From assembly GCA_050015495.1 (NCBI GenBank), contig JBEKBH010000017.1, forward strand, positions 6,744-70,743: a stretch of 64,000 bases of DNA. The letters run 5' to 3'. The notes under the pieces were generated by a model. The model made no database searches. It saw only the letters and a program-made list of their open reading frames with translations, and was not told where the DNA came from. The position numbers and the translations under genes are program-made. Each line of letters opens with the position of its first letter. Position 1 is the first letter of the stretch. Positions 31,283 to 39,975 of this stretch are shown piece after piece. This DNA is from Palsa-1439 sp050015495 (lineage in GTDB: Bacteria; Verrucomicrobiota; Verrucomicrobiia; Palsa-1439).

Positions 31283-32506
31283 ATGAAAACCGCAACACTC
31301 ACCTGCCTCGCGTTGCTGATTGTAACCATGCCGGGTGCGCGCGGCGAGCCGCCGCGCACGGACATCAACCCGGCGCTGCTCTATTATCGAGCGTTTCTTT
31401 TGGCGCCGGATTTGTCCCCGGCTGACCATGACTACCTGTTCACGACCAATTGGCAGGGCCAAACGCTCCCGGAACAACTCGGCAAGATCGTGGCTCGCTA
31501 CGATAATCAGTTCACATTGGTGCGGCAGGCGGCACGACAAACACTGCCCTGTGATTGGGGCATCGACATGAGTCCCGGACCAGCGGTGCTGCTTCCGCAC
31601 CTGGCCCGCGCCAAGGCGATAGCCCAGGCGGCGCGGTTACGCGCGATGTGGGAGTTGCAGCATGGCGATCAGGCCGGCGCGCGCGATGATTTGCTCGCGG
31701 CATTCGTGCTGGGAAGAAATGTCTCGCGTGACGGCATTTTGATTAGCGCGCTGGTTCAAATTGCCATGGAAGGCATCGTGTGCAACACCGTGACGGAGAA
31801 TTTCGGCCGGTTCTCACCGGAGACCTTGAAGCAGTTGGTGGATGGATTCGATGCCGCTCCGGCCCGGGGCACGATGGCCACGGCCGTCGCGACCACGGAA
31901 GCGCATTGTTTCTCTGATTGGATGGAAACCAGGGTGTTGGACTTGCGCAAGCAGTATCCCGGAAATGATGCCAAGGTGCTGGAGAGCCTCGGACAACAGG
32001 TGGACGACACCAATTTCTGGCCAAAGGTTGCCAAGGCGGCGGGAGGAACGACGGATGGATTTCTCAAGCTGGTCCGTGACATGCAACCGCTGTATCCGCG
32101 GCTCGCCAGGATCATGACGCTGCCACAGCCAGAGTATGAAGACCAGATACAGAAGTTCGGCGCGGAAATTCGCGGATCTCAAAATCCTTTGGTTCCAATC
32201 TTCTTCCTCGATCTGCTGCAGCCACGTCGGAAGGAATTCACAATTCAAGCGGTCGAGGCAATGGTGCGCGCCGCGGTGGAGTACAAACGGCACGGCGAAT
32301 CCGGATTGAACAGCGTGATGGATCCCTTCGGGAAGGGCCCCTTCGCCTTCCAGCGTTTTGTGTTCGACGGGGTGGACTATGGATTCGAACTCAAGTCCGC
32401 CTATGCCGGACGACCCGAATGGCCCTCGGCGCTCATCTTTGTCGAGAAAGAGGGAACTCCATTTTACGTTGATGGACCGCATATTGGTCAGGCGGTGAAG
32501 CCATGA
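31283..32506 (+). CDS. Exported protein of unknown function preceding an ECF sigma gene
   Basis: A 407-residue product with an N-terminal signal peptide (CLALLIVTMPGARG) and a soluble, mostly helical body containing YYRAFLLAPDLSPADHDYLF near residue 35 and ARLRAMWELQHGDQAGARDD near residue 115. I do not recognise a named family. GGGAG lies 6 nt before the ATG. A sigma/anti-sigma pair begins 75 bp downstream on the same strand, so it may be a regulon member or co-transcribed. Confidence 0.75.
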   Translation: MKTATLTCLALLIVTMPGARGEPPRTDINPALLYYRAFLLAPDLSPADHDYLFTTNWQGQTLPEQLGKIVARYDNQFTLVRQAARQTLPCDWGIDMSPGPAVLLPHLARAKAIAQAARLRAMWELQHGDQAGARDDLLAAFVLGRNVSRDGILISALVQIAMEGIVCNTVTENFGRFSPETLKQLVDGFDAAPARGTMATAVATTEAHCFSDWMETRVLDLRKQYPGNDAKVLESLGQQVDDTNFWPKVAKAAGGTTDGFLKLVRDMQPLYPRLARIMTLPQPEYEDQIQKFGAEIRGSQNPLVPIFFLDLLQPRRKEFTIQAVEAMVRAAVEYKRHGESGLNSVMDPFGKGPFAFQRFVFDGVDYGFELKSAYAGRPEWPSALIFVEKEGTPFYVDGPHIGQAVKP

Positions 32507-32537
32507 TTCACCAAACAAGAGATTGATGGGGCGAACA

Positions 32538-32552
32538 GTTCCACGATGGAAC
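32538..32552. repeat. Perfect inverted repeat upstream of the sigma gene
   Basis: GTTCCA-CGA-TGGAAC, 6 bp arms. The right arm contains GGAAC, the core of many ECF -35 elements. It could act as an operator or as a hairpin at the end of the preceding gene. Confidence 0.45.
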
Positions 32553-32575
32553 CGTCCCCGGTTTTCAGCTAGAAT
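32548..32575 (+). promoter_or_regulatory. Candidate ECF-type promoter before the sigma gene
   Basis: GGAACC (32548-32553), 16 nt spacer and TAGAAT (32570-32575). GGAAC is the usual ECF -35 core, which would fit autoregulation. The start codon GTG is only 6 nt past the -10, so the transcript would be leaderless; no Shine-Dalgarno is visible there, which agrees. This is an inference from sequence only. Confidence 0.35.
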
Positions 32576-32581
32576 CGACAT

Positions 32582-33217
32582 GTGTTCAGCCTGAGTCCAA
32601 CGTTCGTGGAAAGCGAATTCCCCGACACGCAGAGCCTTCTCGATCAGGCCCGGGCCGGCGACGCCGAGGCGTTCGGCGAGATTTGTCGCATCCATGGAAC
32701 CCGGCTGTTGCGACAGGCCGTCGCGCTTTGTGGCAACCTCACGCTGGCCGAAGATCTGGCGGAGGACACGCTGGTGGAAGCCTGGAAGGGGTTGCGCCGT
32801 TACAACGGGCGCTGCCAGTTTTTCACCTGGCTTTGCGCGATCCTGCTGAATCGTTATCGCAATGCCCTCCGGGCAAATCGTCTCCGACCGGCGGCCACGC
32901 CCGCCGCACGGGATCAAGATGAATGGGAGAAACACGCCGGCAATCTGGCCGACCACGCCGCCCGGCCGGACCAGGCCGTCGAGCTGCGCGAACAGGCTGT
33001 TCTTCTGCGACGATGCGTCCAGGCATTGCCGGCCAAACACCAGCAGGTCATCTATCTGCGTTTTTACGTGGATGATTCCTTGGAGGAGATTGCCGCCGCG
33101 TTGGGTTGCCCGGTGGGGACGGTCAAATCCCGTTTGTTTCATGCCTTGGACAAGCTTCGGAAAATGGATGCTTTCAGCCGCCAACTGTCAGATTTCAAAC
33201 CGAAAGGCGGGATGTGA
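32582..33217 (+). CDS. RNA polymerase ECF-type sigma factor
   Basis: A 211-residue sigma factor. The region 2 segment is AEDLAEDTLVEAWKGLRRYN followed by FFTWLCAILLNRYRNALR (about residues 55-100). Region 4 is LPAKHQQVIYLRFYVDDSLE and IAAALGCPVGTVKSRLFHAL (about residues 150-190). GTG 32582 is the only reasonable start; the overlapping ATG at 32580 is in another frame and closes at once. It is followed by an anti-sigma gene overlapping by one base (TGATG), so the pair is translationally coupled. Confidence 0.92.
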   Translation: MFSLSPTFVESEFPDTQSLLDQARAGDAEAFGEICRIHGTRLLRQAVALCGNLTLAEDLAEDTLVEAWKGLRRYNGRCQFFTWLCAILLNRYRNALRANRLRPAATPAARDQDEWEKHAGNLADHAARPDQAVELREQAVLLRRCVQALPAKHQQVIYLRFYVDDSLEEIAAALGCPVGTVKSRLFHALDKLRKMDAFSRQLSDFKPKGGM

Positions 33218-33792
33218 TGAAACCTTGTCCTCAAAACCGAAAACTCATTGTCTGGCTGGCATTGAACGCCCTGGATGCGCGGCAGACGCGGGATCTTCGG
33301 GCGCATCTTGAAACCTGCGAAGGTTGTCGCGGCTATCTGGATGAAATTTCCAACGTGACCGAAGCGCTGGCGACGGAGGAGGCAAATCCTGATGTTCAGG
33401 CGTCCGAAAGATTTCACCAAAAACTGGCCGGCAAATTGCAGGCGGCGACACCGGATTCCCTTGGGGAAATCCTGGCGGCGTGTTTTCGGGGAACCCTGTT
33501 GAACTGGCGCGTGGCGTTGCCAGCCATCGCGGTCTTGGTGGCCGTCGGCGTGACCGTCGCCACCCGGCGGCAACCACCGGATGTTTCTTCGTCCCCGCGA
33601 GCCGGTATTCAAACCGCGCCGGTATCAGGCGCGCACGATGATCTGGCCCCGACCATTGCCAACTACCACAGGGTTGCCAATCAGTCCTTGGACAAATTGG
33701 ATGCCTTACTGACCCGACAAGGCAATCGGGCATTGCCACCCATGCCAATCTATACAGCTTCGACGCTCGCGCTTGCGAAAGGACCTGGGTAG
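33217..33792 (+). CDS. Anti-sigma factor with zinc-finger (zf-HC2) domain
   Basis: The 191-residue protein has an N-terminal anti-sigma zinc motif RAHLETCEGCRGYLDEIS with the H-x3-C-x2-C pattern (about residues 29-36), one transmembrane helix (ALPAIAVLVAVGVTVA, about 98-113) and a periplasmic tail. It would hold the coupled ECF sigma factor at the membrane until a signal arrives. ATG 33217 overlaps the sigma stop. The upstream in-frame extension reads out of frame through the sigma gene and is rejected. Confidence 0.88.
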   Translation: MKPCPQNRKLIVWLALNALDARQTRDLRAHLETCEGCRGYLDEISNVTEALATEEANPDVQASERFHQKLAGKLQAATPDSLGEILAACFRGTLLNWRVALPAIAVLVAVGVTVATRRQPPDVSSSPRAGIQTAPVSGAHDDLAPTIANYHRVANQSLDKLDALLTRQGNRALPPMPIYTASTLALAKGPG

Positions 33793-33830
33793 GCGCGCGC
33801 ACCACAATTACGCGCTTCTTCCAAACCGTC

Positions 33831-33860
33831 TTGACAAGCCCGCAGACCGGCCCGGATACT
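33831..33860 (+). promoter_or_regulatory. Possible promoter for the oligopeptidase gene
   Basis: TTGACA (33831-33836), 18 nt spacer, GATACT (33855-33860). The -10 overlaps a 5 bp inverted repeat ATACT-CGCGA-AGTAT. The leader to the next ATG is about 90 nt. Confidence 0.4.
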
Positions 33861-33952
33861 CGCGAAGTATGGGTTCCCTGACCGAACCAAGTTTGCCTCG
33901 CTCGCGGAACGTCGAAAACAGATTTCCACCAACAACCAACTGAATCGCCATC

Positions 33953-36100
33953 ATGAAGAGACTCCTGTTCCTCGTCGTTCCGGTCCTGATCGCCGTGCCC
34001 GGCCATGCCCAGTGGAATTATCCGCCGACAAAGACCGTCGATGCCGCGGACACCTATTTCGGGAAGACGTACACCGATCCCTACCGCTGGCTGGAGAACC
34101 TGAAGGACAAGGATGTCGAGGCGTGGTTCAAGGCCCAGGCGGACTTGACGGATGGCCTGCTCGCAAAGATTCCCGGACGTGATGCGTTGACGCAGGAATG
34201 GCTGGCGTTGGACAAGCTCAAACCGGCGGATTACTCGTCGATCACGTACGAGCACGGCCGGGTTTTTTACAAGAAGACCTTGGGTGGCGAAAACGTGGGC
34301 AAACTCTACTTCCGTCAAGGGTGGAATGGGACAGAGAAACTGCTCTTCGATCCCGCCACGTATAAAGCCGGTGTGGTTACGACCATCCAAAGTATTGCTC
34401 CTTCCTGGGACGGGAAACACGTCGCCATGGGGCTTTCGTCGGGTGGCGCGGAATGGTCGGAGATCCGGGTATTGGACGTGGATCGGGGAACCCTGCTGCC
34501 CGAGAGCATCTACCCTTCCTACGGGCCCAGCGGGTGGATGAAGGACAGCAAGTCTTTATTCTATGATGCGGGCAAGGTGGCGGACATCAAGAGCCTCGAA
34601 ATCGAATTGAACCGCAAAACCAAAGTGCACAAGCTCGGCACCGACATCGCTGCGGACAGAGACGTCTTCAGCGACGAGAGCAACCCGGAACTGGGGATCA
34701 CCGCCAAGGAGATTCCGTCTGCTTCCGTTGACGAATCATACCCGGACTACATCGTCGGCATCGCGGACACCGTCCAACGCGAGCTGCGGATTTTCTATGC
34801 TCCCGCCTCCGAGTTGAAGCACGCGAAAATCAAATGGAATGTCCTGTGTAACCGTTCGGACAACCTGGTCCGCGGGCTCGAGTTCGACCGCGATTACGTT
34901 TACGCCGTCACCCATGCCGGTGCGCCCAAGTACAAGGTCGTTCGGACGAACGTGAAGCATCCCGACTGGGACCACGCTGAAACCGTGATTCCCGAGGGGA
35001 CCGACTCGATCCGCTACATCACGAAGAGCCGGCACTACCTATTCATTGTGTACTCCAACGGGGTTGTCGACCGCCTCGTCAAATACGACCTCGCCACCGG
35101 CAAGACCGCGGACGTCAAGCTTCCGTCGTCCGGGACGGTCGGCGTTAGTTGTCCGGATTGGCGGACGGACCGTTGCCTGCTGAGGATCACCTCCTGGGTT
35201 TCGCCCCAGACGATTTACGATTTCGACGCGCGGAAGGACACCTTCGCCAAGAGCATTTTCAACACGGACGTGTCGTATCCCGGCTTCGAGAATTTGGTCT
35301 CCGAAGAAGTCGAAGTGCCCGCGCACGACGGCACCCTGATCCCGCTCTCGATCATTTACAAGAAGGGCATTCCGCTGGACGGGTCAAACTGCTGCATCCT
35401 CACCGGCTATGGCGCGTATGGGATCAGTGCCACTCCGTACTTCAGTATTCGCAATTCGGTGGCGCTCCGCGGCGTGGTGGTGGCCATTGCGCACCCGCGG
35501 GGCGGCGGCGAAAAAGGCGAAGCGTGGTACAAAGCGGGCTACAAAACCACCAAGCCGAACACTTGGAACGACTTCATTTCCTGCGCCGAGTACCTTATCA
35601 AAAAGGGATACACCAGTCCCCAAAAGCTCGGCGGGACCGGCACCAGCGCCGGCGGAATCCTCATCAGCCGCGCCATCACGGAACGCCCCGATCTGTTTGC
35701 GGCCGCTGTTTGCAATGTCGGATGCGCGAACGCGATGCGCATGGAGTTCTCCCCCAACGGCCCGGTCAACACGCCGGAATTTGGCACCGTGAAAGACCCC
35801 GCCGAATGCCAGGCCCTGTTCGAGATGGACGGAGTCCAACACGTCCAGAAAGGCGTGAAGTACCCGGCGGTGATGGGCGTGGGCGGCTGGAATGATCCCC
35901 GCGTCGCCGCCTGGGAGCCGGGCAAATTCGTCGCGGCGGTGCAGGGAGCAACGGCCTCGACCAATCCCGTCCTGATGAAGGTGAACTACGACAACGGCCA
36001 CTTCACGGAAGAGAAGCTCGTCACCTTCAAAAACTTCGCCGGCCAGTACGCCTTCCTCCTCTGGCAGACCGGCCACAAAGACTTCCAGCCGGCGAAGTAG
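33953..36100 (+). CDS. Secreted prolyl oligopeptidase family serine peptidase (S9A)
   Basis: A 715-residue protein with a signal peptide (RLLFLVVPVLIAVPGHAQ). The N-terminal part starts with the S9A hallmark YPPTKTVDAADTYFGKTYTD and DPYRWLENLKDKDVEAW, followed by a seven-bladed propeller region. The C-terminal alpha/beta hydrolase has GYGAYGISATPYFS, HPRGGGEKGEAWYKAG and the nucleophile motif GTGTSAGG (Ser near residue 566, instead of the usual GGSNGG). DNGHF near the end supplies the catalytic His. It cleaves short peptides after proline, probably in the periplasm. Confidence 0.93.
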   Translation: MKRLLFLVVPVLIAVPGHAQWNYPPTKTVDAADTYFGKTYTDPYRWLENLKDKDVEAWFKAQADLTDGLLAKIPGRDALTQEWLALDKLKPADYSSITYEHGRVFYKKTLGGENVGKLYFRQGWNGTEKLLFDPATYKAGVVTTIQSIAPSWDGKHVAMGLSSGGAEWSEIRVLDVDRGTLLPESIYPSYGPSGWMKDSKSLFYDAGKVADIKSLEIELNRKTKVHKLGTDIAADRDVFSDESNPELGITAKEIPSASVDESYPDYIVGIADTVQRELRIFYAPASELKHAKIKWNVLCNRSDNLVRGLEFDRDYVYAVTHAGAPKYKVVRTNVKHPDWDHAETVIPEGTDSIRYITKSRHYLFIVYSNGVVDRLVKYDLATGKTADVKLPSSGTVGVSCPDWRTDRCLLRITSWVSPQTIYDFDARKDTFAKSIFNTDVSYPGFENLVSEEVEVPAHDGTLIPLSIIYKKGIPLDGSNCCILTGYGAYGISATPYFSIRNSVALRGVVVAIAHPRGGGEKGEAWYKAGYKTTKPNTWNDFISCAEYLIKKGYTSPQKLGGTGTSAGGILISRAITERPDLFAAAVCNVGCANAMRMEFSPNGPVNTPEFGTVKDPAECQALFEMDGVQHVQKGVKYPAVMGVGGWNDPRVAAWEPGKFVAAVQGATASTNPVLMKVNYDNGHFTEEKLVTFKNFAGQYAFLLWQTGHKDFQPAK

Positions 36101-36114
36101 ACGAATAGAGCCTC

Positions 36115-36134
36115 GGACGCGACGGAGCGCGTCC
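36115..36134 (+). terminator. Strong hairpin after the oligopeptidase gene
   Basis: A perfect 7 bp stem GGACGCG / CGCGTCC with a 6 nt loop, 14 nt after the stop codon. There is no U-tract, so it may be a transcript-end stabiliser or a dispersed palindrome rather than an intrinsic terminator. Confidence 0.45.
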
Positions 36135-36320
36135 CTCCATTAACGGCAAAGGAGGACACCGCCCAAATGACTGCAGCAGAACCACAGAAACTGGAATCAC
36201 TGGTGGGACAAAGTCTGCCTGACCACCACCAAAATAAACCCGGGTTGGCCTACCACTGACAATTGACAAACAGTACCTCCGTTACCGCACATGGCAGATT
36301 GTTGTTGACACCGCGTTGCG

Positions 36321-36338
36321 CTTGTGAAAGTTTTCACA
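36321..36338. promoter_or_regulatory. Operator-like perfect palindrome
   Basis: TTGTGAAA-GT-TTTCACAA, 8 bp arms, starting 11 bp after a TTGACA at 36304-36309. Its size and symmetry suit a dimeric regulator. The next gene begins 213 bp downstream. The rest of the 450 bp gap 36101-36551 holds only the hairpin at 36115 and the dispersed element copy B. Confidence 0.4.
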
Positions 36339-36339
36339 A

Positions 36340-36490
36340 CGGCGAGGGAGACGCAGCCACGACGCTCGCCATCCCGGTTTTGGGTTCGAGTTGGAGGCGA
36401 GAATACACTCGAACCATAGTTCTGTCATTGCGCGCGTGTCCGGTACAGAACGCTTGCGCTACCCCTGTAGTCTCTTAACAATTCCAAACT
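36340..36490 (+). repeat. Dispersed element, copy B, upstream of the Cys-rich HYR protein gene
   Basis: Homologous to 29706-29855 in the same orientation. It differs by scattered substitutions and single-base indels that shift any reading frame shared with copy A, so it is likely non-coding. The copy ends 61 bp before the ATG of the next exported-protein gene. Confidence 0.65.
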
Positions 36491-36551
36491 GGGGGCCGGT
36501 GCGCCCTGTTGACTCGTCATTCAGTCATCCAGACCAATCCAAGGAGAAACT

Positions 36552-39362
36552 ATGAAAACCAAGATCCTGCGTCTCCTCATCCTCATCGCGCTGATGTTAC
36601 CCGTGCGCCTGCTTGGAGATAGTATCAATGTATACATAACGGTTGATAACGGCTACGCTTTCGGGTTTGGGAACGTTAATGGTATCAATGCCGCCCAGTT
36701 TTACGGGGGCATTGACAACTGCTATCCGCAGTCGGTCTTCGGCCCAACCTGCTATGTGTTCGTGCCTCCAGATAATCCCGGTACAGATCCAGGTCCGGAG
36801 ATTTACAACCTCAACGTCGACAATCCCGCCGATGTTTACATTTACATCGTGGCTTGGAGCGATGATGGGGGGTACCAAGGGACAGTCGCCAGTTTCACGG
36901 ACCCTAACACGGGAGTCACCGTCACGACCAGTCCGAGTTGGCCGTGGCAAGTTTTCGCCACCGGCACAAACATAACCCCCAACTGCTCTGGTTCCGGCTC
37001 GCACGGACCTACTTTGGCCGCGATTAACAGTGAGATCGCTATGGCCAACGCCAGTGCCGGGCCGCCGGGCTCCTCCAGTGTCGGCTGGGTCGGCAACAAC
37101 GGCTGGGTCGGCGGAGTTTCTTACGCACCCGGATCTCTGGACAATGGACGTCTGGATTTCAGTGATCAGTTCAATGGCAATCGCTACCCCGTAGCCGTTC
37201 CGTCGTGCATTGGTTCGAACGCCCTGTGGATGGAGTACAACCCTGAACCCACCAACGCTACATGCAATCCTTTCATATGGGGCAGTACCGAAGACTACAA
37301 TACCACTCCGAACTTCCTGCGTGAATACCTCATCTACCGTATCGGGCCTCTGGGCTCGATCATTTCCTCCACCAACACATGCACCAACGCGTGCCTTGTG
37401 CTCGACTGCCCGAACGACATCGTGGTAACATCCAGCGTCCCCATCCCGGTGTATTACTCGCCTTCGGCCACGACTTGTTGCAGCAATGGCACGCTGTCGG
37501 TGGTGTGCAGTCCGGTTTCGGGCAGCACCAATGATCCGAACACGACCACGACGGTCAGCTGCACGGCAACCGACTCCTGCTCGAACAGTTGCACTTGCAG
37601 CTTTACAGTCAGGGTGGTGGTACCCATGACGGCACCGGGTCTATACTGCACCAACCAGACCATCCCTTGTAGCAGCCCAGTGCCGACCAACCCGCCCAGT
37701 TACTACGACCCGAGCTGTAGCAATGCGTCGGTGACCCTATCTGGTAGTTGGACAAACTCTAACGGCAACGGCTACGACCCCTACTGCAGCACGCAATACG
37801 TTTACCAGGTTTGGCAGCTGGAGGATAGCTGCAGCAACAACCTCGTTTGCACCCAGATGGTGACGGTGTTGCCCGCGACGCTGACCTTGACCTGCACCAA
37901 CATGAGCATCGTTTGTGGCTCCTTGTTGCCGACCAACGGGTACACAGTCAGTCAGTCGTGCGCTGCCAGTTTGACGGTCAGCCAGGGTGGCAGTTGGACC
38001 AACTCCTTCGACTGCTGCAGCACGGGAACCATTTACCAATTATGGAGCGCCCACGATTATTGGTGCACCAACCTCAGCACCGTCTGCACCCAGACTGTGA
38101 CGGTGCTGCCGAACACCATTCCGTATCCAAGCAACATCACGGTTTATTCCTGCTCCGATGTTCCAGTGTTCTACACCAATTTCATCCCCAGCAGTGTTAG
38201 TTGCACCAACAAGGTCGTGTTCGATCCGCCCTCAGGCACCTCCTTCGCCCACCAGACGGTCAGCCCCGTCAACTGGTCCGTCTATGACTGCTCCGGCACC
38301 AACATCTGCTCCTCTGGCTCCTTTTGGGTGTTCGTCTTCTGCACCAACTGCTGCCCCTGTATCAATTATACCAATTCTACCTGTACCAATTATACCGTCA
38401 CGGTGTTTCCCGGAAGCAACTACTTGGCTGACGTCCTGTGCCAGGGAACCAACAATACACTGGCGGACGTGTTGCCCTCCGTTTCAAATGGAACTGAAGT
38501 ATGCTTCTGGAACCAATGGACCGAGACATTCACTCCTCCCGATTCCTTCAACTCCCAATGGCAAAACGGCACCGAACCGCTCGTTCCCGGTGAGGGGTTC
38601 CTTTTGGTCTCCACCAATCAATATACGTATACGCTCACTATTTACGGATGTGAACCTACTTGTCCCGGCCTTTGCGCGCCGCTCGACTGCTCCAGCGGCA
38701 CCATGCTCGTCGGCGGCTATGGCCTCACACCGCTTGCCTTTTCCAACATGTTTTGCATGCCGATGACCTACCAGACGGAGGTCTTGGCCTGGAACCCGAC
38801 TAATCAGGTGTTCACCACCTATACCTGCGGTGGGACTTCTTGGTCACCCCCCTCGGGCCCGCCGCTGCTGCAACCCGGCTATTCAGAGTTTGTCGAGGTG
38901 CAGCCTTGCCCTACCAATCTGCCTTCCTACCAGAGTTGGGCAAATCAATACTTCGCCTGCACCAATTGCGCGATCGCAGATCCCGATGCGGATCCGTTCG
39001 GCAAAGGGATGAGTAACACCAACCAGTTCCTGGCGGGCTTCAACCCCACGAACGCGGCGGCCTACCTGCACATCATCAGCATCGCCAAAACGAATGGCAC
39101 CGACATCAGCGTCACCTATCTGGGAGCCAATGGCGACACGAACTACGTGCCGGGGATCGCCTCCCGCACCAACATCCTTGAGTACTCGACGGGCGCGGCC
39201 AATGGCGGCTACACCAACAACTTCCTGCCCGTGCCCTCTGGTGGCGCGACCAACATCCTCAGCGGCGGCATTGGATTGGGCGCGGTGACGAACATAGTTG
39301 ATCCAGGCGGTGCGACCAACCGTCCGTCGCGGTACTACCGGGTCCGCGTGCTGTTGCCATAA
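36552..39362 (+). CDS. Large exported Cys-rich protein with HYR-like domains
   Basis: A 936-residue protein with a signal peptide (RLLILIALMLPVRLLG). The middle (about residues 290-620) contains hyalin-repeat-like units: LDCPNDIVVTSSVPIPVYYS, then TTVSCTATDSCSNSCTCSFT, and related Cys-rich segments. Cys pairs (CC, CTC, CTNCC) are very frequent, implying disulphide bonding outside the cytoplasm. The C-terminal 120 residues start DPDADPFGKGMSNTNQFLAG, a degenerate calcium-binding-type motif, and end in a beta-rich module SRYYRVRVLLP. AAGGAGAAACT precedes the ATG. The biological role is unknown; adhesion is a guess. Confidence 0.8.
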   Translation: MKTKILRLLILIALMLPVRLLGDSINVYITVDNGYAFGFGNVNGINAAQFYGGIDNCYPQSVFGPTCYVFVPPDNPGTDPGPEIYNLNVDNPADVYIYIVAWSDDGGYQGTVASFTDPNTGVTVTTSPSWPWQVFATGTNITPNCSGSGSHGPTLAAINSEIAMANASAGPPGSSSVGWVGNNGWVGGVSYAPGSLDNGRLDFSDQFNGNRYPVAVPSCIGSNALWMEYNPEPTNATCNPFIWGSTEDYNTTPNFLREYLIYRIGPLGSIISSTNTCTNACLVLDCPNDIVVTSSVPIPVYYSPSATTCCSNGTLSVVCSPVSGSTNDPNTTTTVSCTATDSCSNSCTCSFTVRVVVPMTAPGLYCTNQTIPCSSPVPTNPPSYYDPSCSNASVTLSGSWTNSNGNGYDPYCSTQYVYQVWQLEDSCSNNLVCTQMVTVLPATLTLTCTNMSIVCGSLLPTNGYTVSQSCAASLTVSQGGSWTNSFDCCSTGTIYQLWSAHDYWCTNLSTVCTQTVTVLPNTIPYPSNITVYSCSDVPVFYTNFIPSSVSCTNKVVFDPPSGTSFAHQTVSPVNWSVYDCSGTNICSSGSFWVFVFCTNCCPCINYTNSTCTNYTVTVFPGSNYLADVLCQGTNNTLADVLPSVSNGTEVCFWNQWTETFTPPDSFNSQWQNGTEPLVPGEGFLLVSTNQYTYTLTIYGCEPTCPGLCAPLDCSSGTMLVGGYGLTPLAFSNMFCMPMTYQTEVLAWNPTNQVFTTYTCGGTSWSPPSGPPLLQPGYSEFVEVQPCPTNLPSYQSWANQYFACTNCAIADPDADPFGKGMSNTNQFLAGFNPTNAAAYLHIISIAKTNGTDISVTYLGANGDTNYVPGIASRTNILEYSTGAANGGYTNNFLPVPSGGATNILSGGIGLGAVTNIVDPGGATNRPSRYYRVRVLLP

Positions 39363-39421
39363 ACACGATCGGAGGAGCGCAGCCGGGCGAACGAAACGGC
39401 AACGAAACAACAACCGAAGCC

Positions 39422-39450
39422 GCTCGTGGCGAGGAGCGCTCGCGACGAGC
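39422..39450 (+). terminator. Long imperfect hairpin after the HYR protein gene
   Basis: GCTCGT-g-GCGAG ... CTCGC-g-ACGAGC: 11 paired bases with one internal mismatch and a 5 nt loop, 60 nt beyond the stop. No U-tract. It could end the transcript or be another dispersed palindrome. Confidence 0.4.
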
Positions 39451-39542
39451 CGCGTTCACGACTCGGTGAACCATCCCCGGCTGCGCTCCTGATCGCAACT
39501 ATCCCGTTGCCATACGGTATCCCTCGCGCCTATTCTGGCCGC

Positions 39543-39944
39543 GTGAACACGAAGCGGATCATCACCATTCGCGAATTCTTCCAGATGTTCCCGAACGATG
39601 AGGCGTGCCTCCAATACATCTTCACCGTCCGCTACGGCCAGGGTTATCGGTGTCCCAAATGCCGACGCCGCGCCCGCTGGTATCGCCTCCGGGCCGAACG
39701 CGCCTGCTCCTGCCAGTGGTGCGGTCATCACCTCCACCCGACCGCCCGCACGCCGTTCGCCGACAGCCGCACGCCGTTGCAGCTCTGGTTCTATGCGATC
39801 TACCTGTTCGCCACGTCCCGGTACGGTGTTCCCGCCGTCGAACTCCGGGAAGAACTCGGCGTCACCTACAAAACCGCCTGGCGCATGGCCCGCCGCATCC
39901 GCCGCTTCATGGCCGGCATCGCCGACGCCCCGCTCGACCTGTAG
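39543..39944 (+). CDS. IS1595-type zinc-ribbon/HTH protein lacking a catalytic domain
   Basis: The 133-residue product (GTG 39543) matches the N-terminal half of IS1595 transposases: FFQMFPNDEACLQYIFTVRY, zinc ribbon CPKC ... CQWC (about residues 37-63), then PLQLWFYAIYLFATSRYG and ELGVTYKTAWRMARRIRRFM. It stops right after the helix-turn-helix, so the DDE nuclease is absent. It may be a truncated transposase or a domesticated DNA-binding protein. Its TAG stop is inside a GTAG-headed palindrome shared with the convergent RAYT gene. Confidence 0.75.
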   Translation: MNTKRIITIREFFQMFPNDEACLQYIFTVRYGQGYRCPKCRRRARWYRLRAERACSCQWCGHHLHPTARTPFADSRTPLQLWFYAIYLFATSRYGVPAVELREELGVTYKTAWRMARRIRRFMAGIADAPLDL

Positions 39945-39975
39945 CGCGCGGTCGCTAACCGCGGCCCTGCGCTAC
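39941..39975. repeat. Palindrome containing the stop codons of two convergent genes
   Basis: GTAGCGC at 39941-39947 pairs with GCGCTAC at 39969-39975, and an inner GCGGT / ACCGC stem lies between them. Its two GTAG feet (one per strand) each provide the TAG stop of the gene entering from that side. Confidence 0.8.
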
